The notes under the pieces: model-generated
Databases searched by the model: none
Told to the model about the DNA's origin: nothing
Seen by the model: the letters and a program-made list of their open reading frames with translations, nothing else
Program-made: the position numbers and the translations under genes
Assembly (NCBI RefSeq): GCF_018143015.1
Contig: NC_054743.1
Location: 39,946,922 to 40,010,921, forward strand
Source of the DNA: Lytechinus variegatus
Lineage: Eukaryota > Echinodermata > Echinoidea > Temnopleuroida > Toxopneustidae
Length of the DNA: 64,000 nt
Direction of reading: 5' to 3'
Part shown: piece by piece, positions 1 through 11,250 of the stretch
How the letters are laid out: each line of letters starts with the position of its first letter
How positions within the stretch are numbered: position 1 is the first letter of the stretch

Positions 1-3000
1 TTCGTTTTCCTTCGTCTTTTTCTTCTTTTCTCATGTGCCTTTTTATTTCCTTGAAAAATCGATTTAGGGGGATTGTTTGCAGCTTCCCCTGTGTAGCACT
101 GCCCTGAATGAGTTGTTTGTGTGTGTGTGTGTGCGGAAGAGGGGTTGATAGTAATTACACTGCAGAAACACCAGCCTGTTATCTTTATCGGTCCACACCA
201 AAGAGGTGTTAAAAACAGCACCGGTTTGGCGTTGGGCTATAACACTAATTCGGCATTCCAGCAACACTAACTAGTCACAAAGCATCATCGGTTAATTCTT
301 AACTCGTGTTGTTTCAGTACCTCTCTGGTGTGAACCGATATACATGTAGATACCGGACATCGGCTTTTTTGCTACACTGCTCACATAAAATGTAGCATAC
401 TATACTAAATCACCCCTCCATTCCACCCCCCCCCACTTTATACAGCACAAGACGACAGGCATGACAAGGTTTTTTTTTCCTTTTATGGCGTTAAATTGCA
501 AAGGAAAATGACCCCAAAACAAATTGCTCGTCATAATGGCGAGCAACCGTTGTGTTTGTGTAATGTTATTTTTTTAAAGAGGATCTATAGAAATATTCAT
601 GGTTGGTGGTTGGTCTCGTTATTATATAAGCATGGGGATGCAGCCTTGGCAAAATTCTATGCTGATTCAGCATTGTCTTTCAATTACGTTATTCAAGTTG
701 AGAAAAACCCAATCCACGACATTCATATATGCATGCATGATAGAGCACAGTAGTATAAACATTTTCGTGCACCACCTCATTTTTACATACTAATTCTATT
801 TCAAGCTAATGAATAGTTGTTGCACAGGTGTCACGGATTAAAAAGGAACTTTAGACAAAAAACTTATGATTTTTTTTGTCAAGGGTCGATAGAAGATATG
901 TGCATGCATTTGTTATCATTAGGTTGTGGATGGGAAAATTTTGCTGAAATTATTTACTATGGAAATCACTTTAGTGTTGATATAACTGAACAGAGACGGG
1001 CAGAAACTAGCACTTCCCGAAATAAGTCAAATTATATAAGTGCAGAAAACTTATATCATCTTATCAAGACGTATCTAATAGTCGACTGTGTCCTATTTTA
1101 TCTTAGACCGTACACTCTAAAATAAATATTGGGCAAAAGTGCTCCATGGTGGTAATTATATTATGTCAGACCAACATTTGTCATTTTTTTGGCCATTTCT
1201 TTTAGTGTTATGAAAATTTTGCCCATTCTTAACTAATTGCTGCTTATTTTTTGTTTTACCTTACTGGCCATATGCTTCCCGCTTTGGGTAGAATACTGCC
1301 AAAAATTGGTTGGACCCATAATTACCATCGTGGACGTAAAGAATTTACATAATATTCTTTACAGTGTAAATGGCTCACAAATTCAGTTCCTGTTGTTTTC
1401 TAAATAAATACAGTAATGATGTCAAGCAAGGTAGGAACATGGATATTTGAGCATGGGTACAATCACGTCAAATAAAGGTAATGTTAAAATAACAGACGAA
1501 CGCGAGTTATTAGATATGTTAGAGCTTAACATTTTGTATTGTCTATCATTGTCATATTTATATTCTAAACGAGCTTAATTTGAGTCTGTGCGAGTCCGCT
1601 CATCCTGTTTATCAATTTAAGCGCGACTGAAAAAAAATCCCCAGCAAAAATCGAAGCGAGGGTATGTTTTCTTCCTCTTAAGGTTGGTCGATGTTCATGA
1701 TGCAGCCAGGCATACATCCCAATTGGTAAATGTGAGAATGGTTCACGGTAATAGCTATTTACAGCGAATCATCTCAAGTCAACGGCATATACGTTATCTT
1801 AAAGGAAAACAACAGCATATAAAGTATACATATGAAAACATAAAGAAGCAATGGAAAAGAAGAGCATCAAAGTAAATTAGCGCATGCGTAGTATTGGAAA
1901 CGAAAGTATGAGAGACTATAAAAATGCTTGCGATCGTTTCTGAATCCCGCATTTTCACCGTTGCTTTACTCGTCGTTCTTTGAGGATATTCCTGAGGGCA
2001 TCTTTACCATTTACGCTTATCCATCACCCATTAGAAACATTGGCGTTGGTTTTGTAATGTGGTAAGTTGGGTGCATGTCTCTAACTTTTCCCAGTAAAGA
2101 AATCTACTCACAGTAAGTTGCTTGTAAAATTCTAAGAAAAATCAATCAAAATCTATAGTACACATCAATCATTTTTTAGTTACAAATTCAGGTGACACAC
2201 GAGGCAAGGTGACAAGATCACAAATAACGCAGTATGAAATGACTAGATTAAAAAAAATTTGATTGATGTGGTTCATTGTTGCATATCAATTAATTTTTTA
2301 TTGCTTATATGCATTCCAAATATTTGGACTCAAGCAACATAGCAAACCTTTGGAACTTCTGTATTTTTTTAAATAACAGCCATGCTTTATGCTTAAATCT
2401 TTACCCTAAAACTTAATTTTTTTTATTCCATTAATTGATTATTTTATTCATTTATTTATTTATTCATTCATTTATTTATTTATGTATGTATTCATTTATT
2501 TATTTAATCTTTGTATTGAATTTCAGGTGATTCGCGCTTATCCCTCTTGCTGTTCACGTTTTTATTTTATTCTCTTTTTTTGCAATCTGAATTAATAGTA
2601 CATATTTCTGTTAAATAAATGAGCTGCATAATCACTTTTATTTAGAATGATTAAATTGAATTAATGTATGTCTCACACCATGTAAACATTTTGGGAATAT
2701 ATTTTCAAGCTTTGTCTTGGTGGATCGTTATATACTTTAATTGATTGTTGTTTTTTTGCCATTTCTATATGACGAAAAGTGCCATTTTAGTGTATGTGAG
2801 AGAGTTAATCATCCACATATTGCAAGATGAAAGAACAATTATTTTCAATCGGTTAGCTTTTATGACAAATGATAGTTATTTATTATTCCCTGAACTTCAT
2901 GTATCCTAAATTATACGAGTGAGTGTAGCTACCGAGAAAAGATATATATATTTCATTAATTCTTCTAGCTTGTTCATTTATCTTCCGCACATGGAAAAAT

Positions 3001-4279
3001 ATGCAGCCTCTTCCAATGAACGGATATATAATTTTATGACAAATTTTTCAAAAGTACTTTAATTTGCACCCCGCGTAATAATAAATGCTAATGAAGCTCA
3101 GCGAGCGATGAATGCAACAGCCATTTAATAAAAAGATGCATATTTTTTTCATAAGCAATTATTAAAGAAGAAAATGAATAAGCATTGAAACCCCCCTCTA
3201 ATTTGACACCTTCACAGTAACTGCAAGCTATTTCTGTTTATGTCATTTTATGACATTTTATTTAGGAGCTATTCTCACCAATTGCTCAACATTTTATAAA
3301 GTAAAATAATGCGATGAGATAATTAGAACCAGTCTTTCAATTCATACCGAGTCGTTGGTATGTCGATGCCAACGTGAGATCCCGTCAGGTCACCAGAGGC
3401 GCCCTTTTTGAACTTGGGTATGAGGTGCAGACCTTAGTGGCCCATAGGAGCAGAACTTAAGAAAATGGTACCCATGTATTAAGGGGGTGCAGGACATAGA
3501 CATGCTAATCATGTTTATGGTTTATCATAAGAATTATCCCTTTTGACATTAAAAAGTACACGACCAATGGATTTTAAAATACCTGTGTGTTATGATATTA
3601 TTGAAAATATCATTCAACGAATTTGGATTTCTTTAAAAAACAAAAGAACATCAATGTTTAAGGATTTCATGTGATGGCATGGAAATGTCCCCATCAATTG
3701 GTTTATGGAGAAAGTAAGATATCAGTTCAGCTCCTTCAATCACTGCAAGGTGCCTGCCAATGCCAAGACTTTCCAGAAGGTTCGCAATATTTCCTGGGAA
3801 AATCGTAAGGGCATCGTATGGGCTCTGTTTTGGAGCAGTGGCGATCATACGAGCTGATGATTTGGCAGTCAAATGAAAACGTGGGAGGTGCGGGAAGATT
3901 ACTCGACACCGTGGTGACTATACAGCTATTAAAAACGATTTTGAATTATCATTTGTACCAATTTTGCTCTTTGCAGATACAACACTTCTATCTATACAAG
4001 TAACAAGACAAGATAAAACAAATAAAAGTGGTTGATGACCGTCTGAGGAACATTGCGAAACACCATTTCTCTTGCCTGACTATGCTGACATACAATTTGT
4101 TAAGAATTTCTTAGTCCTAAAGATATTTTTTTCAAGTGCTCTGTCAGAAAAAAAGGAAATCTTTAAACCCCGAAAACAGATTGACATTCTACTGGAATTC
4201 CTGTATCAAACAAGCTGATTTGAACATATTAACATTCGGATCCCCCTTACAGTGAAATTCGGGTAGATTATTTGTAATA
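1..4279. other. Gene-free stretch upstream of the GPCR
   Basis: AT-rich sequence with no recognisable gene. Short open frames such as 496-753 and 817-1125 on the + strand have no motif I know and no clear splice context, so they are probably chance frames. A (GT)n run lies near 112-133 and a TTTA/TTCA simple repeat at 2441-2506. The promoter and any 5' non-coding exon of the receptor downstream would fall here, but I cannot point to a specific element. Confidence 0.6.
2441..2506. repeat. (TTTA/TTCA)n microsatellite
   Basis: Tandem tetranucleotide run of ATTT/ATTC units with a few GTAT variants. No coding content. Confidence 0.85.
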
Positions 4280-5638
4280 ATGGCTAGATCTACTTTTATA
4301 ATAACTATGTTATTTGTAAATTTCATGATTGGAATGGCCAAGAACGGGACTTCGGAACCTGTAGATGTAACCGTGGAAACGCTCAACCCAAACACAACAG
4401 TATCCCACCTGTTAACAAACGGCGATGCTATGACTTCATCAATGGTACTTTCTACAGCAATACCCGACGTGACAAGGGCAGCAAGTAGCCAAGCATCTCA
4501 TTCGGCTAAATCTTCAGGTCATCGGCAATCAGCTGAATCTGTGTCCGTAGAATCCTCGGAAGGAGTCAGTAGCTCTACAAACGGGCCTGGTAGTAAACGC
4601 GACTCAACTGAGAGCTTCGTGACTGATAAAGCGACGGTGGTTCTGTGGAGCTGGGGTTCGATCACGTGGTCCTGGTGGTCATCAATGACACTGGTATCCT
4701 CCATTCTTGGAATCATGGGTAATCTTCTGGTAATCATAGTCATCTGGCAACGAAGGATGATGAGTCGTTCCACTGACACCCTCATTGGGTCCCTTGCTGT
4801 AGCTGATTTCTGCACATCTGTCTTCATTCTCCCGTTGCCTACAGCAATCACTGTTCCCTCCTCTATCCTGGGAGAGTTTTATTGCCGTTTTATCTTCACA
4901 TCTTACTTCTTCTGGTTGTCTGTTGGGTCGTCAATCTACACCTTGACATTGATTTCCTTGGAACGACTCATAGCTGTGAAGTATCCTATCGAGTTCAGTC
5001 GTTTCTCAAGTAGACGTTACACGTCTCTAGCTGTTCTGTCAGTCTGGTCAATGGTCATGATCATTGATCTCTTTCTGATTCTTACAGCTTCTGTGGATGG
5101 TTCTGGACACACTTGCATCGTGAGGTTCAGATCGGTTGCCGGACAGTACTCCGTTGGCATATTGATCTTCATGGTATATTTTCTGGTCCCTACAACCGTC
5201 ATGCTTCTAGCGCAAGCTGTCACTGCGTACATTCTTCACAAGAAGTCCAAGCGGTTCCATCGCGCCAAAGACCAAAACAGATCCAATCCGTCATACAATC
5301 TCTTGGTCGCCAAGAATCGTGTCATCAAGATGCTCTTCATGGTCGTCATGATATTCATCATATGCTGGGGTCCTAATAACATCGCTTATTTTCTATACAA
5401 TGTCGGTGTTATAAGTCCGAGCTACCTTTATGGTGAAACAAATCAGATTCTTACGTTGTTGGCGTTCTACAACTCGTGTCTGAATCCCATCGTCTACACC
5501 GTCCGACATCAGAAATTCCGTGCTGCTATCCGCGGATTGTTCACGGGCTCCAAAACGGAGAAGGATGCTCTGTTCGAATACAAAACAGATGCAAAACCTA
5601 CTTCTCAATTCAAGGAAGAAAAAGAACCAAAGGTATAA
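4280..5638 (+). CDS. Class A (rhodopsin-like) G-protein-coupled receptor, intronless
   Basis: A complete 452-residue frame from ATG to TAA. It is a seven-helix plasma-membrane receptor that should signal through heterotrimeric G proteins; the ligand cannot be told. Residues 1-20 look like a signal peptide. Residues 21-130 are a long Ser/Thr-rich extracellular N-terminus with N-glycosylation sites near 22 and 38. Seen motifs: GN in TM1 (147-148), LAVAD in TM2 (172-176), Cys202 at the start of TM3 and Cys279 in loop 2 (the usual disulfide), ERL at 228-230 in place of DRY, CWGP in TM6 (362-365) and NPIVY in TM7 (402-406). A lysine-rich tail follows. The fold resembles peptide receptors (galanin/allatostatin/somatostatin type). 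Sea urchins carry large lineage-specific sets of intronless rhodopsin-type receptors, and this could be one of them; that placement is inference. The start is the first ATG giving a signal peptide, and an upstream stop closes the frame. Confidence 0.93.
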   Translation: MARSTFIITMLFVNFMIGMAKNGTSEPVDVTVETLNPNTTVSHLLTNGDAMTSSMVLSTAIPDVTRAASSQASHSAKSSGHRQSAESVSVESSEGVSSSTNGPGSKRDSTESFVTDKATVVLWSWGSITWSWWSSMTLVSSILGIMGNLLVIIVIWQRRMMSRSTDTLIGSLAVADFCTSVFILPLPTAITVPSSILGEFYCRFIFTSYFFWLSVGSSIYTLTLISLERLIAVKYPIEFSRFSSRRYTSLAVLSVWSMVMIIDLFLILTASVDGSGHTCIVRFRSVAGQYSVGILIFMVYFLVPTTVMLLAQAVTAYILHKKSKRFHRAKDQNRSNPSYNLLVAKNRVIKMLFMVVMIFIICWGPNNIAYFLYNVGVISPSYLYGETNQILTLLAFYNSCLNPIVYTVRHQKFRAAIRGLFTGSKTEKDALFEYKTDAKPTSQFKEEKEPKV

Positions 5639-5804
5639 AATACAGTCACGTTGAAAATAAGGTCTTACATTCGGGAGTTTTTCTCAAGGCTGCACGTAGA
5701 ATTACACATGAACCAAAGGGGGATCGAACATTTTACCCAGTGCTACAGCAAAATATAAAATGTTTTAACTCCCGTTTGCTGTAGTTGAAATACCACTTTT
5801 GGAA

Positions 5805-5810
5805 ATTAAA
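5805..5810 (+). promoter_or_regulatory. Candidate poly(A) signal of the GPCR (ATTAAA)
   Basis: The common ATTAAA variant lies about 170 bp after the receptor stop codon and is followed by a T-rich stretch. It is a plausible 3' end, but only by position. Confidence 0.35.
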
Positions 5811-6700
5811 GTTCACCTTCTTTGATTCCATCTTCATCTAAAAGTTTAATTAGGGTTGTTGGGCATTCATTCGAAACAAAAAGGGAGGTTTTGGGACATA
5901 TCTAAAGATAAACGTGTTCCAGTCGTTCGAAACGAGCAGATTTCACACAAACTGACAAACGTTCAATCATTAGTTTATTCCTGATCAGTTTGTGCAATAG
6001 TCAGTTGAGCAACAGTCAGTTGGTTTCACACATGCGGCTCTTTTATTTTTTTTTTCTTCTAGGCCTAAACAGTTTCGACAAAGTTTAAATCAAAATCCAG
6101 CAGAAATTGATCACAATTTAATACGCATGCCTAACGAACCGATAAGAGTTGAGCTCAATTTCAAATTGTGTTCTATATAACTTTATTGTTACTCTTTGTA
6201 AGCATTTTAAGATCGGGTAAGGAATTGACCCTAATGAGCGCTAATGAGTGGAATTTTGTATTCTTTGTAACAATTAGTTTTTAAGTCAGGATTCCTAGTT
6301 ATATTTTAATGAAACAGGGGATTGTTCCCTCACACATATTTCTATCAATTACCAACTGCTAACCGGAGAGTGCGCTATGCTAAAATTGCTCTTGGACTTT
6401 GGAATGTTTTGACCTGCAAAAAACAAAAAAAAAACACGCCGACTGAGGCGTCTTGCAATAGACCATTTTGTAGTTATGTCATGGGCAGATTTCAAAGCAA
6501 GATATTATGCAAGCATGCCTTACAAAGCAGGGTGACGAAATTCAATACCAGGTGGATCTAATAAAAAAAAACACAATTCAATAGAATATAGAAATAATCA
6601 CGTTGATGTATTCAGTACAAATGATCTTGTTCTGATTATGCACAGAGTGGAACTACGGAATGGCTTATTCGCACTGATTTGCATTGACTTGCACTCGTAA
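5811..6700. other. Gene-free stretch
   Basis: No supported gene or RNA. The small frames here lack recognisable motifs. Confidence 0.5.
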
Positions 6701-6705
6701 AGGTG

Positions 6706-6905
6706 TAGAAGAAGAAGAAGAAAAAGGTAGAGAAGAAGAAAAAAAGAAGAAGAATGAGGAGGAGAAGGAGAAAAAGAAGAAGACGAAGGAGTGAAGAAGA
6801 AGAAGAGGAAGAAGAAGAACAAAGAAAGAGAAGAAATAAAGATAGAAAGAAAGAAGAAAGACAGACAGACAAAAAGAAATAAAGAAAGGGAGAGAGAAAG
6901 AAAGA
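6706..6905. repeat. (GAA)n purine tract
   Basis: About 200 bp of nearly pure purine on the + strand (GAA, GGA and AAG units with GAAAGAAA and ACAG at the end). The minus-strand frames across it are low-complexity Ser/Phe/Leu runs and are not genes. Long homopurine tracts can form triplex DNA. Confidence 0.9.
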
Positions 6906-7603
6906 ATGGAGAGGGTGGGAAAAGAATACTATGAAGGAAATTAATGAATACGTGAAGTCAAAGAGCAGGGGCTAATGAAGATTAAAAATTAAAGATTAGC
7001 TCTACAAAAATATATATATATATATACCAAAATTGAACGCGGACAGCGATCTGAAAAAGAAGCACAAACATGAAAGGATGGAAGGAAAGGCTGGAAGGCA
7101 ATGTTACGATGATGATGAATTATAGTTGTGATCACTTATAATACATATACATAATTCGTGTAAATAATTACATGTTTCATTAACCGTGTTATTTGTTTAA
7201 TTGTTGTTACTGTCACATTTCACGGTTTTTCACATGCCTATTTTGAGATGGAGTAATCAAATTGAGAACGTCGTCATATAGGTTTGTTTTAAATAGATCT
7301 TGATAAGAAGTTCCTGAAGCACTGAAATTTCAAATCTTAAGTAAATAAGCATTATGCAAATGCGTTTGCTGCATGGGTCCCATTTACCTATACCACGTGA
7401 AATAACAGTGGTTTTAGTTGCAATTGTGTTGTCCACGTTGTTTAAATGCCAAATGAGGATTGATTTCGACATGCCATTTGCATGTTGCGTCTTCAAAAAT
7501 GTATTCGTTCACAGATCAATACTTATATTGCACGTAAGTTTATAGCAAATCGTTTAATAACGTGTATTGGCATATTCGCTTGCTTTGTGATATTCTCCTT
7601 TAA

Positions 7604-8474
7604 GGCGCTGTCACACCTTGGCGTTTTAGACAGTGTATGTCCGACGTATGATGAATTTGGCGAATACGCTGGCGTACGTCGAATACGTTACGGGTAAGTT
7701 TTGCATACGTTGAGAGTACGCTAAAAAACGCTGGTATACGTCGTCATACGGCGAGGTCGTCGAAAAATTTTGTGCAAGCACAAAATTTTTCGACGTATGC
7801 CAGCGTATGGCTCATACGTCCCGCATACGCGGGCCATAAGTTGTAGGCAAGTTACGCGATCGTTGATACACGTTGACACACGTTACTCGTAAGTTACTCA
7901 TAAGTCGATGTACGTCGAGATAATGTCCAGCGTACCCTAAAACTTCTAACCTATGAGTAACGTGCTTTGAACGTATGTGTAACTTAACTCCAACGTATAT
8001 TGACGTATGAAGACGTGCTCCGGACGACCACAAAACTTACTGAACGTGTTTATAACTTACAGCTACCGTATAATGGCGTATTGACAACGTTTATAGGAAT
8101 TGGTATATAAAGGTGGTGTTCACAGGAGGCAGCGTTCTTCGAAGTTTTCTTCGGCATGGCGGTGGTGTTGATAGGCTACGACACGTGTTCGTCAGCGATA
8201 CGCTGCCGCGCGCTATGCGTAAGTTAGGCTATCGTAGGGCATAAGTTGTGTACGCCAGCAATACGCTAAGCATTCGTTGGAATACGTTACTTATAAGTTA
8301 ACGAAGCGTTCGATATAAGTTACTAATACGTTATGTATACGTCCAACTCGTTATGAATACGCTAAGTATACGCCCAGAGTTGAAAAAAATCAAAGTTCAG
8401 CGTATGCCGACGTTTTAGAGAAATTTTGATACGTCGGGCATACGCTGTCTAAAACGCCAAGGTGTGACAGCGCC
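7604..8474. mobile_element. Foldback DNA transposon with degenerate CGTATACG-type arms
   Basis: The ends are inverted copies: GGCGCTGTCACACCTTGGCG at the left and its complement at the right, with homology continuing about 45 bp inward. The interior on both sides is made of short degenerate units (CGTAT, TACGT, CGTTA, AAGTTA). A perfect inverted repeat with 18-bp arms and a 2-bp loop lies near 7758-7795. Flanks are TTAA on the left and ATAA on the right, so a TTAA target duplication with one change is likely. No transposase frame is present; it is non-autonomous. Confidence 0.8.
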
Positions 8475-8663
8475 ATAAGGATAGATTTTGAAAAAAAGAC
8501 ATTCAATCGCATAAATTTCTATTTAATGTCCTTTACTTTTGTCAATTTGGTTCTTCATTTAAGAAATGGATTCATGTATTTTATTCAAATGCTTCTTCTT
8601 TTGTAACAGTGAATGGTTTTTGTACACAAAGGTTTAACTTATACCATGATCACATTTGCTCTA

Positions 8664-8748
8664 CGGCGGCCGTACGCGCGTTTCCGTTTTACACCCTGGC
8701 GAAGGCATTTTCCGGAAAAGTAGCCAAAAAGCGACTAGTTAAGAGTCT
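8664..8748 (+). repeat. Inverted-repeat arm, left copy
   Basis: About 85 bp that recur in reverse complement at 9791-9875, nearly identical across the inner 70 bp. The pair encloses the CTAT microsatellite. Probably the arms of a foldback element. Confidence 0.8.
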
Positions 8749-8901
8749 ACGTCTACGTTTGTTTACATTATCAGCTGGGCGCGCGATCCAAAGTCCGCGC
8801 CGAAGTTATCCGCAGAACATACCGTAAATGCAGCTGAGCTTATACTTTCCAGGTTCAATACGAATGTTTGCCTTGATCATTTGCCTTGCCGATTTGCTGA
8901 T

Positions 8902-9462
8902 GTCTGTCTTTCTCTCTATCTGTCTATCTATCTCTCAAATTCTATCTCTATCTATCTATGTAACTGCAGTATCTATCTATATCTAATAATCTTCTCTGTC
9001 TCTCTCATTCTTTATCTAACATCTCAAATTCTCTCACTCTCTCTATCTATCCATCCATCTGTCTGTCTTTCTCTATTTCTCTCTATCTATTTATCTATCT
9101 ATTTTTTAACTATCTATCTGTTAATTTGTTAATATTCTTTGTCTCTCTCATTCTTTATCTTTCTATCTATCTATCTGTCTCTCAAATTCTCTATCTCTCT
9201 CCTTCTCTAGCATCTGTCTGTCTTTTTTCTCTCTTTCTCTTTGTCCGTCCATATTTCTATCTATAACATCTCTCTCCCCCCCCCTCCCTCTATATATCGA
9301 CCTCTCTGTCTCTCCCCCTCTCTCTATTTATCTATCTATTCATCCATCTCTCCCCTTTCTCTCTCTTTCTATCTATCTATCCACCTCTCTCCCTCTCTCT
9401 ATTTCTATCTATCTATCTGTTATCTTGTCTCTATCTATTTATCAGTCTTCTATATCTATCTT
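8902..9462. repeat. (TCTA/TCTC)n microsatellite
   Basis: About 560 bp of CTAT, CTCT and CTGT units, partly homogeneous and partly interrupted. Open frames across it (Leu/Ser/Ile/Tyr repeats) are low-complexity artefacts. Confidence 0.9.
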
Positions 9463-9735
9463 TCGGCAGCTTCTGAGTGTATCAATCCATCAAACTTCAA
9501 TTTGTCTTTCCATTATAAGTATCTGTTTATTTTGATTTTGTCTGTCATTCTATTCATTTAGTTAATAATTTATTTTTAAAAAATCATAAACAACGCGACT
9601 GCAAAAGCATGTTCGGATTTCACTGGATTTCACTTCTGACTGCCGCTCTCTCTGTACATGAAGTGCCGAGGAACTCTGTGCTCTGATCAGTAACTGTGCA
9701 AATTGCATGCGGTGGTGGACTCGCCTGTGTCGCAC

Positions 9736-9758
9736 CAAGGAGATATCATATCTCCTTG
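9736..9758. mobile_element. 23-bp palindromic micro-insertion with 7-bp target duplication
   Basis: Arms CAAGGAGATAT and ATATCTCCTTG are separated by one base. The sequence GTCGCAC stands immediately on both sides (9729-9735 and 9759-9765) as a perfect direct repeat. This is the signature of an insertion, or of an excision footprint, in a site that was originally a single GTCGCAC. A second copy of the same type lies at 10377-10404. Confidence 0.8.
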
Positions 9759-9790
9759 GTCGCACGCTGCATGCAACCAGCGACGTGTGT

Positions 9791-9875
9791 AGACTCTTCA
9801 CTAGTCGCTTTTTGGCTACTTTTCCGGAAAATGCCTTCGCCAGGGTGTAAAACGGAAACGCGCCGGCCGTACGGC
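9791..9875 (-). repeat. Inverted-repeat arm, right copy
   Basis: Reverse complement of 8664-8748. Because of this inversion, the same 20-odd-residue peptide appears in an open frame on the + strand at the left copy and on the - strand at the right copy. Confidence 0.8.
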
Positions 9876-10029
9876 GAGTCGAAAACAGCCGTTTCAACAT
9901 TTGTTGTACCAACTACATACAGGTGGTTTGAATTAAAATCAATAAAACGGCTGTTTTTTACTTGCCGTCCGATCGCCGTAGAACAAATGTGACCATGGTA
10001 TTAGGAAGAGGATGTCGCATATAAGAGAT

Positions 10030-11250
10030 CATTTATCACCCTATCTATGTTTACTTGCTATAGTGATGTATTAGAAACTTCAGTTAGACATTCCAATGAT
10101 ATTATTGATTTACATGTAGAAGAAAAATATACTAAACTTCAACAATATGCTGACCATATAGTTTTTACACTTAATCGTGTTAATGTTTCAAAAGAAGATT
10201 TACTGGGTGCACTTGAAATATAATGTCATTTTGAAAAAGAAAAATGTTGGGCCTCAAGGTCAATGTATCAAAAACTTATGCAGTATGGATAGGGAAGAAC
10301 GGATTTTGAAGAAAACAACTTCTTCCCTAAGCATAAATTAAATTTGGTATCAGAGGACTACTGTAGGTACTTTGGTCAAGGGGATATCACCTCATATCTC
10401 CTTGCTTTGGTATAGATTTTTCTGTTAATCTAGTAGAAATGGTCGACCATAGCTATACTGAAAAATAAAGAAATAAAACGTCAAGTTGTCTCATGATCTA
10501 AAAAAATTTAACAATTCCGGGAAGAATTACTGTAGTAAAATCTTTGTTGTTACCGAAATTAAATTTCACTTCCAGAACCAAATGAGGCAATAATGAAATA
10601 TATAAATCGCTCTTTTTATGCATTTATATTGGGAAACGAACCTGACGAAATAAGTAGAAGGCAAATGTGTCAAGTGTATGATAATGGCAGGGTTAAAATG
10701 ATAAATATTCTCATACATGCTAAATCTCTGAACATTTCTTGAATAAGGCGATTTTTTTAACGATTCTCATGACAGTTTTATTTTTCATGATATTCAATGT
10801 TATTTTTTTTTGAAAAAAACATAGCCTTCACTTGTACATGGGCTCACATTATTTCAGAATTGAATTGATGGCATAGGCTGTCAAACTCTCTGGAATAACC
10901 ATGGAATAACAATTAATAACAAACCAATCTATTTTAGTGTAGCAGGTTTCACGGTACAGCATGTATCTTTCTGGGGCAAGTGGTCCTGAAAAAGACTACC
11001 CAATCTCTACTACACTATTCTTCTTCGCCATGGAAACCTTCAGAAGTTATATCGATCCAATTTAGGTCTTGGGATTTACAAGGAATGCATTTTCGTTATG
11101 ACATTCTTAAAACAAATGTTTCCTCCTTTCATACTTATGATTTCAACGTGCTTTTGGTATACAAACCAATTTTCTGCAGTATTACGGTCTTTGTGACGCA
11201 ATTTTCCTACAGATTTACATATAATTATTAAATCGGTTGAACCAATCATT
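10030..11250 (+). pseudogene. Decayed Tx1/L1-like LINE, reverse transcriptase C-terminal half
   Basis: Conceptual reading in shifting frames gives LSPYL, QQYADH (a damaged YADD catalytic box), GLKVNVSKT with VWIG shortly after, YFG followed by IDFSVNL, RQVVSWSK-like and ISRRQMCQ. These are typical of the palm-to-thumb part of L1/Tx1 reverse transcriptases, which copy element RNA at a nicked target. Further downstream, ITINNKPIYF resembles the C-terminal region of the same proteins. Many stops and frameshifts make it non-functional. A 28-bp palindromic insertion at 10377-10404 breaks one segment. The clade call rests on memory of motifs. Confidence 0.7.
10377..10404. mobile_element. 28-bp palindromic micro-insertion with 7-bp target duplication
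   Basis: Ends CAAGGGGATAT and ATATCTCCTTG flank a 6-bp centre (CACCTC). CTTTGGT is duplicated on either side (10370-10376 and 10405-10411). Removing the insertion and one repeat restores a continuous LINE reading across YFG-IDFSVNL, so the empty site can be inferred directly. Confidence 0.85.

Noticed and set aside
817..1125. 102-residue open frame near the left edge
   Set aside because: No recognised domain, AT-rich and without coding-like features; cannot be supported as a gene.
8881..9561. Long Leu/Ser/Tyr-rich frames
   Set aside because: Translations of the CTAT/CTCT microsatellite.
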